Positions 1 through 8,917 are shown, numbered from the stretch's first letter. The stretch: 21,405 nucleotides of DNA from CAYPZL01 sp964415045 (GCA_964415045.1 CAYPZL010000095.1:1-21405); one strand, 5' to 3'. The notes: generated from the sequence alone by a model not told the origin. Made by a program: numbers and translations.

Positions 1-1
1 G

Positions 2-56
2 AGATTTTTCCTCCCTAAAGTAAGCCTAATCTCCATTTTGCAAAAGTTCAGTTAGG
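2..56. repeat. 55-bp terminal repeat, left copy
   Basis: Positions 2-56 are the exact reverse complement of 21221-21275, with no mismatch over 55 bp; the match stops at once on both sides. The inner 25 bp (21-45) also recur in direct orientation at 21374-21398. The sequence is AT-rich compared with the genes around it. It looks like one end of a multicopy mobile or MITE-like element whose remainder lies outside the window. Confidence 0.9.
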
Positions 57-294
57 GATTGAATAACGACGATCGAGGGGTTCGCTGGGGAGTCGCCCAA
101 CAGCGGGTCAAGGGGAATCTGTGTATCGTTCGTTTTGATTGTGAATATACCGCGCCATAAGGTGTACCGTCGTCGGGGCGGACCGACAGCCGTCCTGCGG
201 CGATAGTTGTTGCAGTGGGTCGATGTACGGAGCCGGAACATTTCGGACCGAAGACCATGGAAGTTCGAGAGTATTTGGGCAAAGGAGAAGAACG
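57..294. other. Leader region upstream of the GH32 gene, no gene
   Basis: This stretch lies between the left repeat and the GH32 start codon. Open frames on both strands here have no recognisable protein character. A short AT-rich patch around 130-155 could hold a promoter, but I could not fit a convincing -35/-10 pair. The only clear signal is the purine-rich ribosome binding site (AAAGGAGAAG) just before the ATG at 295. Confidence 0.5.
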
Positions 295-2445
295 ATGTTG
301 AAGTATGTGTGTTTCGCGATGATGTTGTTGGTTGTTTCGGGGCCGACCCGTGCGGCGGATCCGGACATTGTGATCGCCGATTTCGAGGGGTCGGATTACG
401 GCAGTTGGCAGGTCACCGGCAAGGCGTTCGGCCCCGGTCCGGCCCGCGGCACGCTGGCGGGCCAGATGGAAGTCTCGGGGTACGAAGGCAAGGGTCTCGT
501 CAACAGCTTCTTCGACGGGGACGGCACCACCGGGACCCTGACGTCCACGCCGTTCAAGATCGAACGCAAGTACATCAATTTCCTGATCGGCGGCGGCATG
601 CATCCGGGCAAGGCCTGCATCAATCTTGTGATCGACGGGACGGTCGTTCGCACCGCTACCGGGCCGAACGACCGTCCGGGCGGCTCGGAAGCGCTGGATT
701 GGGCCGGTTGGGATGTCTCCGATCTTCAGGGCCGGACGGCACGGATACAGATTGTCGATCGAGCCACAGGCGGCTGGGGTCATATCAACATCGATCACAT
801 CGTCCAGAGCAACAAAAAGCGAGAGGTACTCACCGATAAGACCCGCGAATTCGTTTTTCGCGATCACTATCTCAACTTCCCCGTGAAGAAGGGGGCGGCC
901 AAGCGGTTGATCCATCTACTTATTGACGGCAAGATCGTGCGTGAGTTCAGCATCGAGCTGGCCTCCGGGGAAGCGGACTACTGGGTGTTTCTCGACGTGA
1001 GCCCGTTTGCAGGAAAGAAGGGCACCTTGCGTATCGACAGGTACGATCCGCTTGGCGCCTCCGGGTTCGATGTGGTCTTCCAGGCCGATACGTTTCCGGG
1101 TCAGAAGGACGTATACCGGGAGCGACTGCGGCCGCAGGTTCATTTCACCTCTCGTCGCGGCTGGAACAACGACACCAACGGCATGATGTATTATGACGGC
1201 GAATATCATCTGTTCTATCAGCACAATCCCTACGGGTGGAACTGGGGGAACATGACCTGGGGCCACGCCGTGAGCGAGGATATGGTTCATTGGAAGGAAC
1301 TGGACGATGCGATCCATCCGGATCACCTGGGGACGATCTTCTCGGGATCGGGCGTTGTGGACGTGCGGAATACCGCCGGCTTCCAGACGGGCGACGAGAA
1401 GGTTCTGGTCTGCGTGTATACCTCGGCGGGCGGTACGAATCCCTTGTCGGCCGGACAGCCGTTCACCCAGTCGATTGCCTACAGCAACGACCGCGGGCGA
1501 TCCTGGATCCCGTATGAGGGCAATCCCGTCGTCGAACATATCAACGGCGGCAATCGCGATCCCAAGGTCATCTGGCACGAAGCGACAAATCAGTGGGTGA
1601 TGGTCCTCTATCTGGACGGCGGCGAAATGGGCTTCTTCGCCTCGGACGATCTGAAGTCGTGGCAATTCCAGAGCAAACTGAAATGCTTTCACGAATGCCC
1701 CGAGCTGTTCGCTTTGCCCGTGGACGACGACCCGACGAACACGCGATGGGTGCTGTACGGCGGCAGTGGCGATTATCTGATCGGACAGTTCGACGGGAAG
1801 GAATTTGTCACGGAAGACGGCCCCGTTCGCTACCAGCGTGGCAACTGCTTCTACGCGTCCCAGACATTCAACAACATCCCGGCCGACGACGGCCGGCGCA
1901 TTCAGATGGCCTGGGGTCGGGTGAGCATGCCGGAGATGCCGTTCAACCAGATGATCCTCTTCCCTGTTACTCTCACTTTGCGGGCCACGGATGAGGGGCT
2001 GCGCCTCTTTGCCGAGCCGGTTCGAGAAATCGAGACACTGCACGAGAAGACATGGCGATGGCGCAACCGGACGGTGGACCCGGGAGACAATCCCCTGGAG
2101 GCGATCAGCGGGGAACTGTTCCATATCGAAGCCAGGCTGAACGTCTCCGCGGCGCAACGGTGTGGTCTCAACATTCGAGGCGTCCCGGTTGTGTATGATG
2201 TCCGCAACCGAAAGATCACTTGCCAGGGGAAAAGCGCCCCCTTGAAGCCGGAGGATGGCGTCATTACTCTTGAGCTCCTGGTCGATCGTACCTCCATCGA
2301 GATCTTCGCCAACCACGGCCGGGTCTATATGCCGATGGGAGTGCACCTCGTAGACAAACCCATGACGTTGGAATTGTTCACCGAAGAAGGGAAGCTGGGG
2401 ATTGAGAGCTTGCGCGTGCATAAGCTGCAATCCATCTGGCAATAA
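295..2445 (+). CDS. Secreted GH32 fructan hydrolase (levanase/beta-fructosidase type)
   Basis: Predicted exported glycoside hydrolase of family 32, cleaving beta-fructosyl bonds in levan, inulin or sucrose-like substrates. The ATG at 295 was chosen because a strong GGAG site precedes it and it opens a signal peptide (residues 1-20, ending TRAA); the frame is open from 223. Residues about 25-180 form a beta-rich module seen ahead of such enzymes, and about 185-275 resemble DUF4980. The five-bladed catalytic domain follows. Visible active-site motifs are WNNDTNG (290-296, nucleophile D293; the family norm is NDPNG, so P is replaced by T), RDP (421-423, transition-state stabiliser) and ECP (467-469, acid/base E467). 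A C-terminal beta-sandwich fills about 600-716. All catalytic residues are present, so it should be active; substrate and endo/exo mode cannot be read from sequence. A decayed paralogue follows 25 bp downstream. Confidence 0.93.
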   Translation: MLKYVCFAMMLLVVSGPTRAADPDIVIADFEGSDYGSWQVTGKAFGPGPARGTLAGQMEVSGYEGKGLVNSFFDGDGTTGTLTSTPFKIERKYINFLIGGGMHPGKACINLVIDGTVVRTATGPNDRPGGSEALDWAGWDVSDLQGRTARIQIVDRATGGWGHINIDHIVQSNKKREVLTDKTREFVFRDHYLNFPVKKGAAKRLIHLLIDGKIVREFSIELASGEADYWVFLDVSPFAGKKGTLRIDRYDPLGASGFDVVFQADTFPGQKDVYRERLRPQVHFTSRRGWNNDTNGMMYYDGEYHLFYQHNPYGWNWGNMTWGHAVSEDMVHWKELDDAIHPDHLGTIFSGSGVVDVRNTAGFQTGDEKVLVCVYTSAGGTNPLSAGQPFTQSIAYSNDRGRSWIPYEGNPVVEHINGGNRDPKVIWHEATNQWVMVLYLDGGEMGFFASDDLKSWQFQSKLKCFHECPELFALPVDDDPTNTRWVLYGGSGDYLIGQFDGKEFVTEDGPVRYQRGNCFYASQTFNNIPADDGRRIQMAWGRVSMPEMPFNQMILFPVTLTLRATDEGLRLFAEPVREIETLHEKTWRWRNRTVDPGDNPLEAISGELFHIEARLNVSAAQRCGLNIRGVPVVYDVRNRKITCQGKSAPLKPEDGVITLELLVDRTSIEIFANHGRVYMPMGVHLVDKPMTLELFTEEGKLGIESLRVHKLQSIWQ

Positions 2446-2470
2446 AGACTGGTAGAGCGGATCGCCCGAC

Positions 2471-3458
2471 ATGCGCATGACTTCGTTGATTCTCGTGACA
2501 AGCCTGTTCTCGGGGTGTTGTGAGGCGACTGCCGTGCAGGCGGAAGACGTTCTGTTACATGATTTTGCGCGGGGGTACGCTCCCTGGCGGGTATCCGGCA
2601 AGGCCTTCGGCACGGAACCGGCCGAAGGGAACATCGGGTCCCAACGCGGGGTCCGCTTGTACCGGGGGCAGCGTTTGATCAACAGCTACGGGCAGGGCGA
2701 CAAGGCTACCGGCCGGTTGCTTTCCCCGTCGTTTGTGATCCGCCGCAACTACATCGAGTGCCTGGTCGGGGGTGGTTGTCACCCCCGCCAGGCTTGCGTG
2801 AACCTTCGAGTCGCAGGGGAGGTCGTCCAACCCGCCAAATGATATCAACGGCTCGGTCTATTGCGGCGGGTACTACCCTATCTTCTATCAGCACAATCCG
2901 TACGCCGACACCTGGGAGTGCGTGTACTGAGGCCATGTCCGCAGCCGGGATCTCGTTCATTGGGAACATCGGCCAATCGCTTTGTGGCCCTCCTACGAGC
3001 GCGGTGAGGAACATTGTTACTCCGGTGGCTGGGGCATTCGGCCCGATGACGGCCTGCTGATGCTGTTCTATACCAGCATCGGGCACGAGTATCGCGAGGA
3101 ATGGGCTTCGGTGAGCCGGGACGAAATGGTCACGTGGCAGAAACTTCAAACCAATCCCCTCGTGGCCCATACCGCCGGCTCAGGAGAGAGATTCTCAGCC
3201 CAGGACCCCTTTGTATTCCAACACGAAGGCAAGACATGGCTGCTTTCCACGTCCTTCACCGGCAAAGACAAACTTGGTGCCCTGCACCTCTACGAAGCTA
3301 CCGACGGGACACTGACCAACCGGCAGTACCGTGGGCGATTCAGTGACCACAAGCCTCATAAGATCAATGCAATCTACCCATCGGCGCCCATGCTTTCGCT
3401 CGCCGGGGCCCGCACGCCCACCGCAGACCGTGAAGCGGAAGCGAAATATATGCCCTGA
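2471..3458 (+). pseudogene. Decayed GH32 paralogue (deletion/frameshift, internal stop, truncated)
   Basis: The 5' part (2471 to about 2825) encodes a signal-like N-terminus and a module plainly homologous to the one in the upstream enzyme (shared SGKAFG, GGGCHP, ACVNL). Near 2830 the sequence jumps by one frame straight to the start of a GH32 catalytic domain: PPNDING then IFYQHNPY. Measured against the upstream gene, roughly 500 bp are missing at this join. An in-frame TGA at 2928-2930 stands where the family has Trp (VY-stop-GH for YWGH). The last open segment runs to 3458 and keeps a DPF motif (the RDP region), but ends before the ECP acid/base motif and the C-terminal sandwich. It starts 25 bp after the intact gene, so the two were probably once an operon. 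Three independent lesions make function very unlikely. Confidence 0.88.
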
Positions 3459-3486
3459 GAATGAAGAGTCTCTCTGGTATGCGGCC

Positions 3487-3523
3487 CAGATCCTTCACAG
3501 CGTTGCGTTTCGTTCAGTATGAC
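3487..3523 (-). repeat. Dispersed intergenic repeat (GTCATnCTGA type), copy 1
   Basis: Read on the minus strand this begins GTCATACTGAACGAA and ends GAAGGATCTG. This matches the widespread bacterial intergenic repeat that starts GTCATCCTGAGC and ends AAGGATCT. It lies 28 bp after the broken GH32 reading frame and just before the trkA stop. Related copies lie at 15606-15684 and 21117-21220. Confidence 0.6.
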
Positions 3524-3580
3524 CAGCCGTGCAAAGACAAATCAAGATTCGCATGAGAGCTTCGGGTCTGAGGCCGGCGG

Positions 3581-4261
3581 TCATTCCTGGGGCAGGCTGG
3601 CTAAGTCGGCGTCGGAGCCGGCGACCATGAGGATGTCGTCCTGGTAGACGACGGTGCCGGGCATGGGGACGTTGATGATGGGGCCTTTTTCCGTTTTCTT
3701 GGCGCGCGCCTCGTCGCTGCGCTTGATCAGCACGAGATTGACGTTGTATTTCTGACGGAGTTGGAGGTCCATGACGGTCTTGCCGTCGAAGCTGGGCGGG
3801 GCCTTGATGCGGGCGAGGCTGTATCCGGGGGCATAGTCGATCTTCTCGCCGATCTGCGGAGCGATGAGCTTGTAGGCCCAGCGCTGGGCCGACTCGATCT
3901 CCGGATAGATCACTTCGGTGGCGCCGACTTTGGAGAAGACCTCGCCGGCGATGAGGCTTTCGGCGCGGGCGTAAATCTGCTTGATGCCCATCTGGCGGAG
4001 ATTCACAACGGTCAGGATAGCGGCCTCGAAGCTTTCCTGGCCCAGGGCGATGATCGCCACATCGGCCTTATCCACCCCTTGCGATTTGAGGGCTTCTTCG
4101 TCGGTGCCATCGAGCCGTACGGCCAGGCTGACTTGGTCGCGGATCAGCTCGACCTCGTTCCGATTCCTGTCGATGGCAATGACTTCGGCCCCGCTCATCG
4201 CCAGCGCGATGGCGAGCTTCTGGCCGAACCGCCCCAAGCCTATGACCGCAAAGCGCCTCAT
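3581..4261 (-). CDS. trkA: Potassium uptake regulatory subunit TrkA/KtrA
   Basis: Cytoplasmic RCK protein that gates the TrkH/KtrB potassium channel by binding nucleotides. At 226 aa it has the single-unit KtrA layout (one RCK_N plus one RCK_C) rather than the doubled E. coli TrkA. The Rossmann motif GLGRFG lies at residues 8-13 and the acidic residue ending strand 2 is D31, so NAD(H) or ATP binding is likely. RCK_C covers about 140-226 (ARIKAP, GTVVYQDDILMVAG). The ATG at 4261 follows a GAGGAG site about 10 nt upstream. It lies 51 bp downstream of the channel gene on the same strand and is surely cotranscribed with it. Confidence 0.93.
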   Translation of the reverse strand: MRRFAVIGLGRFGQKLAIALAMSGAEVIAIDRNRNEVELIRDQVSLAVRLDGTDEEALKSQGVDKADVAIIALGQESFEAAILTVVNLRQMGIKQIYARAESLIAGEVFSKVGATEVIYPEIESAQRWAYKLIAPQIGEKIDYAPGYSLARIKAPPSFDGKTVMDLQLRQKYNVNLVLIKRSDEARAKKTEKGPIINVPMPGTVVYQDDILMVAGSDADLASLPQE

Positions 4262-4312
4262 ATCTGGTGACTCCTCGTCGCTCCGTCACGCCCGGCGCGG
4301 CGGAACGACATC

Positions 4313-6106
4313 TTAGCCGACAACAATAGCTTCGTCCGGGTAATTGTACCGGACCGGTTTCAAGTTGAACGTCAGCGCCGCCAGCAACGTCAGCGGGCCC
4401 AATCGCCCAATCAGCATCACGGCAATGATAATGAACTTGCCGGCGTCTGTCAAAGCGGGCGTTACCCCCGTGCTCAGGCCCACGGTTCCCAGGGCCGAGC
4501 CAGCCTCGAACAGGATGTCGAGCATCGTGAAGTCCCCGTTATGGTACGAAGTCTCCGTGACGCTCAGGAGCATCGTTGTGCCGAACAACACGATGATGAA
4601 CAGCATGGTCACGGTGATGGCGCGGCCGACGACGACGGTTCGGACCGAGCGTTTGAACATCTCCACTTCGCCCCGTTTGCGCAGCGTGGCGAAGACGGTC
4701 ATCACGATCACGGCCAGGGTGACCGTTTTGATCCCGCCGGCGGTGGAGCCCGGTGAGCCGCCCACGAACATCAACAGGATCAGGAGGAACTTGCTCGACG
4801 GCGCCAGCGCCGAGACATCGACGGTATTGAAACCGGCGGTGCGGGCGGTGATCGACTGAAACAGGGCGCCCAGGACGTCCGGCCGGTGGCCCGGTGGGTT
4901 GGCCGTGGAATACTGCTCGAACAGCAGCATGAACACGGCCCCCAGGACGATGAGGACGGCGCTGACGCTCAGCACGATCTTGGATTGCAGGCGGACGCGC
5001 TTGGGCGGTTCCATCGCGAGCCGGCATTGCCGGTTGAAGCGCTTCTTGAAGAAGCGTCGGACGTAATCGGTGACGACGTTGCTGAGGTTGTACAGCACGC
5101 CGAAGCCCAGGCCGCCGATGACGATCAGAGGGCAGACCACCGCGTAGATTTGCCAGTTCCGGTTGTAGTCGATGAAGCTGTCCGCAAAGAGACTGAAGCC
5201 CGCATTGCAGAACGCGCTGATGGAATGAAAAATGCTGCAGAACCAGCGGGAGTGCACGCCCGGCTCCCAGCCGGGGACATCGTCCCACATCTCGAACAGA
5301 CTGACGGCGCCAAGCGCCTCGATGACGGCGGTCACGGCAAAAATGAAGACGATCATGTTGCCGATTCGACTCAAGGTGCGCGCGCTGAGCAAGTCCTGCA
5401 TCGCCACCGACTCGCGCAGACTCAGGGCCTGACCCAGCAGCAGGGCGAACACCGCACCGAAGACGACGATGCCCAGGCCGCCCAGTTGGATCAGCACCAG
5501 GATGATGATCTGGCCCATGAGGGTGAAGTCTTTGCCGGTGTCTTTAACGATCAAGCCGGTTACGCAGGTGGCGCTGGTCGAGGTGAACAAGGCGTCGACG
5601 AAGCGCAGGGGCTCGCCCGTGGAAGCCCGCGGGAGCATGAGCAATCCGCCGCCCGTGACGATGAGCACGAGAAAGCTGGCGATCAAGGTCTTGGTCGGAT
5701 TCTTGCCGGAGGCGGCCAGGCTCACCGAGGTCATGCAGACTTTGGTTGTGACTTCAATGATGAGATAAATGCCGACGGCCAGATGTCGCACGCGGCCCGG
5801 TTCGATCTCGCCGAACCAGTGCCCGGAACCGAGAACGGCCACCGCCAGCCCCAGTAGCAGGGGGATCTCGAACCAGTTGGCCAGCACGTATTCCTTCCGG
5901 ATGCGAGCGTTGCAGAACCGAATCGCCTTGCCCGCCAGAAAAACGCACAGCATCCCGATTTGGATCCTGAACAGGATATGTACCGGCATGAGCTGGCGCT
6001 CGAAGCCGAAGAGGATGACGAAGGACGCCACCACCAGTACGGAGGTCACGGCCTTGACCCCCATGAGCCCCTTTTCCACCTTGTTGTTTTTGTAGGCTAT
6101 CTTCAT
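4313..6106 (-). CDS. trkH: Potassium transporter, TrkH/KtrB family
   Basis: Inner-membrane potassium-translocating subunit, 597 aa. The four pore loops are visible: TSTSATCVTGL (about 175-185), SAFCNAGFS (297-305), ITARTAGFNT (419-428) and GSALGTVGLSTG (536-547). The conserved SPGSTAGGIKT stands at 451-461. About 130 residues with several hydrophobic segments precede the core, longer than KtrB (about 450 aa) and TrkH (about 480 aa); such an extension occurs in some TrkH-family members. The ATG at 6106 has no clear Shine-Dalgarno site. The TrkA/KtrA partner follows, so this is a complete Ktr/Trk system. Whether it uses sodium, as KtrB does, cannot be decided here. Confidence 0.93.
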   Translation of the reverse strand: MKIAYKNNKVEKGLMGVKAVTSVLVVASFVILFGFERQLMPVHILFRIQIGMLCVFLAGKAIRFCNARIRKEYVLANWFEIPLLLGLAVAVLGSGHWFGEIEPGRVRHLAVGIYLIIEVTTKVCMTSVSLAASGKNPTKTLIASFLVLIVTGGGLLMLPRASTGEPLRFVDALFTSTSATCVTGLIVKDTGKDFTLMGQIIILVLIQLGGLGIVVFGAVFALLLGQALSLRESVAMQDLLSARTLSRIGNMIVFIFAVTAVIEALGAVSLFEMWDDVPGWEPGVHSRWFCSIFHSISAFCNAGFSLFADSFIDYNRNWQIYAVVCPLIVIGGLGFGVLYNLSNVVTDYVRRFFKKRFNRQCRLAMEPPKRVRLQSKIVLSVSAVLIVLGAVFMLLFEQYSTANPPGHRPDVLGALFQSITARTAGFNTVDVSALAPSSKFLLILLMFVGGSPGSTAGGIKTVTLAVIVMTVFATLRKRGEVEMFKRSVRTVVVGRAITVTMLFIIVLFGTTMLLSVTETSYHNGDFTMLDILFEAGSALGTVGLSTGVTPALTDAGKFIIIAVMLIGRLGPLTLLAALTFNLKPVRYNYPDEAIVVG

Positions 6107-6249
6107 ATGCCGCGTTCTATTTTCGCCGTTCGGGCGTCCAATGAACAGTGGCCTTTTACACTTTTTGCCCGGTCAGTTCCAGCAAAATCGTGGGGGCCGG
6201 GGCGGCGCCGTGGTTTGCAGCGAGGGGCGGGCGGCAAGTCTTTGGGGTG

Positions 6250-8418
6250 TCAGGCCACGTCGCCGAGGCCCAGGGCGTCGCCGAATTTTGCCAACAGCGC
6301 CCGGCGGATATTGCGATGGTCGGCCCGGGTCAGCATGGGGTCTTCGGCAGTCAGGGCGAAGGCGTGCTTGCGAGCCGCCAACAGCAGCTCGTAGTCGTCG
6401 ACGATATTGGCGAGCTTCAGGTCGGGCAGGCCATGCTGCCGCGCGCTGAACATTTCGCCGGGGCCGCGCAGACGCAGATCGTGCTCGGCGATCTCGAAGC
6501 CGTCGGTGGTTCGCGTCATGACCTCGAGCCTGGCCCTGGCGACCTCGTTGTCGGTCTCGGCAAACAGCAGACAATACGACTTTGATTCGCCGCGTCCGAT
6601 ACGTCCGCGAAGCTGATGGAGCTGCGCCAACCCGAACCGGTCGGCGCCCTCGATAACCATGATCGTTGCGTTGGGGACGTCGACGCCCACTTCAATGACG
6701 ACGGTCGAGACCAGCGCGTGGATCGCGCCTTTGCGGAATTCGGCCATGAGCTGCTGCTTTTGCGCCAAGGGCATCTGCCCATGCAGCAGGGCGACGTTGA
6801 ATTCGGGAAAGACCTGTCCGCTCAGTTCCCGCCAGCCTTCGGTGGCCGCAGCGATGTCCTTGCCGCTCTCTTCGACCGCCGCGATGCGCGGATAGACGAA
6901 GTAGGCTTGTTTCCTGGCTTTGAGCCTCTCGCGAATGAAGTCGTAGGCCTTGCGCCGGTCGGCGCGGTCCACCCAGCGGGTGACGATCGCGCCCCGGCCG
7001 GGCGGCGCGTGCTTGATCGCAGAGACGTCCAGGTCGCCGAACGCCGTCATGGCCAGCGTCCGCGGGATCGGTGTGGCGGTCATCACCAGGCAATGCGGCG
7101 CGCCGTCCTTCCGCAATTCGGCGCGCTGATGGACCCCGAACTTGTGCTGCTCGTCAATCACGACCAGGCCCAGCTTGCGAAACTCGATGTCCTTCTGCAG
7201 CAGGGCGACCGTGCCGACCACGATGTCGATGTCCCCCTGTCGGATCTGCTCCAGAATCTGCGTTCTCTTTTTGCCGGTCAGGCCGCCCGTGATGAGCACT
7301 CTTTTGACCTGGCTGCCCTTGAGATACCTCTCCATACTGATGAAATGCTGGGAGGCGAGAATCTCCGTCGGCGCCATGATCGCGGCCTGGGTTTTGTGGG
7401 CCACGGCCAGCAGAGCCGCGTACAGGGCCACCACCGTCTTGCCCGAGCCGACGTCGCCCTGCAGCAGGCGGTTCATCGGCCGGGTCTGGCTCATATCCGC
7501 GACGATCTCCGCGATGCACAGGTCCTGGTCCTCGGTGAGCAGGAAGGGGAACCGCTTGCGAATCCGGCTGTCGATCTCTTGCGTGCAGACGCAAGGCACC
7601 GCGGACGAGAAATGCTGCTTGCGATAGCGGCGCAGCGCCAGTCCCAATTGCATGAGAAACAGCTCATCGTGCTTGAGCCGGCGCTTCGCCTGCGCGAGCT
7701 TATTCTCGTCCGGCGGCATGTGGATCCAGACAAACGCGTCCTTTCGGCCGATCAGTTTCGCCTCCTTGCGAAAGCGCGCGTCGTGGAACTCGGGGATCGC
7801 TCCTTCGAGGCGATCCAGCAGCGGGGCGATGATGCGCTTGATCTGTCGGCTGCTCAGACGCGCGGTGGCGGGGTAGACGCCGCCGCTGAAGCCGGCGTCG
7901 CCCTGGCAGTGTTGCTCGTCGAGGACCACGAACTTCGGGTTGGTCATCTGCAACTGGTGTTTGTAGAGGGTCGCCACGCCCGAGGCCATCAGGACCTGGC
8001 CGGGCTGCAACTGGTTGCGCAGGTAGCCCCCGCGGAACCAGACGATGCGGCACACGCCTGTGTCGTCGCTGACGATGGCCTCGAAAAGAGGGACGCGCCG
8101 GTAGCTTTGATAGTCGGTGGATTCCACCAGGGCGACAATCGTCGCCTGCTCATTGGGCTGCATCTGAGCGATCTTGATGCTCGCGGGAGCAAAGATCCAG
8201 TCGCGCGGGTAGTATTCCAGCAGGTCGCCGACGGTCTCGACGCCCAACTGCGCGAAGACCTTCGCCCGCGCCGGCCCCACGCCTTTGACGTACTGCACCG
8301 GTGTGCTCAGATCCAGGGCGCCGCTGCTCGAAGGCCGACCCTCCGATATGCCGTGCAGGGCTTCGAGGGCGTCCGATCCCGGTTGCTTGTCTGATTGTAG
8401 CTGCTCTTCTGCTTTCAT
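6250..8418 (-). CDS. recG: ATP-dependent DNA helicase RecG
   Basis: Superfamily 2 double-stranded DNA translocase that remodels stalled replication forks and branched intermediates. Numbered from the ATG at 8418 (722 aa): the wedge/OB domain occupies about 40-250; Walker A GDVGSGKT is at 321-328, the DEQH box at 422-425, TATPIPRT at 447-454 and QLRGRIGRG at 602-610, then the C-terminal TRG-like region. All helicase motifs are intact. The frame stays open to a GTG at 8505, with ATGs at 8496 and 8475; the extra N-terminal residues are low-complexity and no start has a clear ribosome site, so 8418 is only my preferred choice. A GIY-YIG mobile unit lies immediately upstream and may have displaced the native promoter. 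Confidence 0.95.
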   Translation of the reverse strand: MKAEEQLQSDKQPGSDALEALHGISEGRPSSSGALDLSTPVQYVKGVGPARAKVFAQLGVETVGDLLEYYPRDWIFAPASIKIAQMQPNEQATIVALVESTDYQSYRRVPLFEAIVSDDTGVCRIVWFRGGYLRNQLQPGQVLMASGVATLYKHQLQMTNPKFVVLDEQHCQGDAGFSGGVYPATARLSSRQIKRIIAPLLDRLEGAIPEFHDARFRKEAKLIGRKDAFVWIHMPPDENKLAQAKRRLKHDELFLMQLGLALRRYRKQHFSSAVPCVCTQEIDSRIRKRFPFLLTEDQDLCIAEIVADMSQTRPMNRLLQGDVGSGKTVVALYAALLAVAHKTQAAIMAPTEILASQHFISMERYLKGSQVKRVLITGGLTGKKRTQILEQIRQGDIDIVVGTVALLQKDIEFRKLGLVVIDEQHKFGVHQRAELRKDGAPHCLVMTATPIPRTLAMTAFGDLDVSAIKHAPPGRGAIVTRWVDRADRRKAYDFIRERLKARKQAYFVYPRIAAVEESGKDIAAATEGWRELSGQVFPEFNVALLHGQMPLAQKQQLMAEFRKGAIHALVSTVVIEVGVDVPNATIMVIEGADRFGLAQLHQLRGRIGRGESKSYCLLFAETDNEVARARLEVMTRTTDGFEIAEHDLRLRGPGEMFSARQHGLPDLKLANIVDDYELLLAARKHAFALTAEDPMLTRADHRNIRRALLAKFGDALGLGDVA

Positions 8419-8558
8419 CACGTTCGACGATACTACCACGAAAGGCGACTCATCACCAGCGGGTTGCCTTCCCATCTTAGTGCGAGAGATCCTCATAACA
8501 GACACTCAAACCCACACGCTTCAGACGCGCCTCAAACCTGGAACGACCCTCCGAGTCG

Positions 8559-8585
8559 TGTCATTCCCGCGAACGCGGGAATCCA
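8559..8585 (+). repeat. Left arm of GIY-YIG-flanking inverted repeat
   Basis: This 27-bp arm contains the hairpin CCCGCG-AA-CGCGGG. It begins 2 bp beyond the GIY-YIG stop codon, so it may also act as that gene's terminator stem. Its partner is at 8891-8917. Confidence 0.75.
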
Positions 8586-8586
8586 T

Positions 8587-8877
8587 TCATGGGACCAAGT
8601 CATCATACAAGTCTGTCCAGGTGGGGTTGTCTCGCTCGATAAGCTCAATCTTCCATCTCCGCTTCCACTTCTTCAGGCGTTTTTCTCTGGTGATAGCGCT
8701 GCCAATGCTGCCGAAGGTCTCGTAGTAAACAAGCCTGTTGACGCCGTACTTCTTGGTGAAGCCGGAGATCTCTCCATTCTTGTGTTCATTTGTTCTGCGC
8801 ATGAGGTTGTTTGTCACGCCTATGTAAAGCGTTCCATTTCTTCTGCCGGCCAGGATGTAGACAAAGTAGCACTTCAC
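8587..8877 (-). CDS. Small GIY-YIG nuclease-domain protein (UPF0213/YhbQ-like)
   Basis: A 96-aa protein that is essentially a lone GIY-YIG domain, a fold that cleaves DNA through a tyrosine/arginine/glutamate metal site. The signature is VYI (6-8) and LYIG (17-20); the likely catalytic Arg is R27 (NNLMRR) and the likely metal-binding Glu is E65 (TREKRLKKWKR). Length and the WTDLYDD C-terminus are typical of the short standalone members that occur in many copies per genome. There is no DNA-binding domain. Codon and base use are noticeably more AT-rich than in recG and pcm, suggesting acquisition. Its position between inverted repeats is notable. Biological role is unknown; some relatives are proposed repair or mobile nucleases. 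Confidence 0.9.
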   Translation of the reverse strand: MKCYFVYILAGRRNGTLYIGVTNNLMRRTNEHKNGEISGFTKKYGVNRLVYYETFGSIGSAITREKRLKKWKRRWKIELIERDNPTWTDLYDDLVP

Positions 8878-8890
8878 TTTTTTCGATTCC

Positions 8891-8917
8891 TGGATTCCTG
8901 CTTGCGCAGGAATGACA
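8891..8917 (-). repeat. Right arm of GIY-YIG-flanking inverted repeat
   Basis: Read on the minus strand it is TGTCATTCCTGCGCAAGCAG followed by GAATCCA. It forms a CCTGC-GCAA-GCAGG hairpin and matches the left arm at 23 of 27 positions. It ends 13 bp upstream of the nuclease start codon, so any promoter or ribosome site for that gene must overlap it or lie in the short gap. Confidence 0.75.

Larger units (their letters stand above)
8559..8917 (-). mobile_element. Possible GIY-YIG mobile unit bounded by 27-bp imperfect inverted repeats
   Basis: A 27-bp sequence at 8559-8585 (TGTCATTCCCGCG...) recurs inverted at 8891-8917 with 23 of 27 bases matching, and each arm is itself a small hairpin. Between them is a single 96-codon GIY-YIG nuclease gene, visibly less GC-rich than its neighbours. 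The arms belong to the well-known TCATTCCCGC...GCGGGAATCC class of dispersed bacterial repeats. The 359-bp unit sits between pcm and recG. Mobility is inferred from the architecture only; I see no clear target-site duplication. Confidence 0.5.

Noticed and set aside
916..2682. Long open frame (588 codons) antisense to the GH32 gene
   Set aside because: It is the mirror of a strongly motif-supported gene in GC-rich DNA, and its product has no recognisable domains.
6616..8394. Long open frame antisense to recG
   Set aside because: recG carries every helicase motif in order; the antisense product is rich in Arg, Asp and His repeats typical of shadow frames.
8559..8917. CRISPR array
   Set aside because: There are only two inverted arms around a gene, with no direct repeats at regular spacing.
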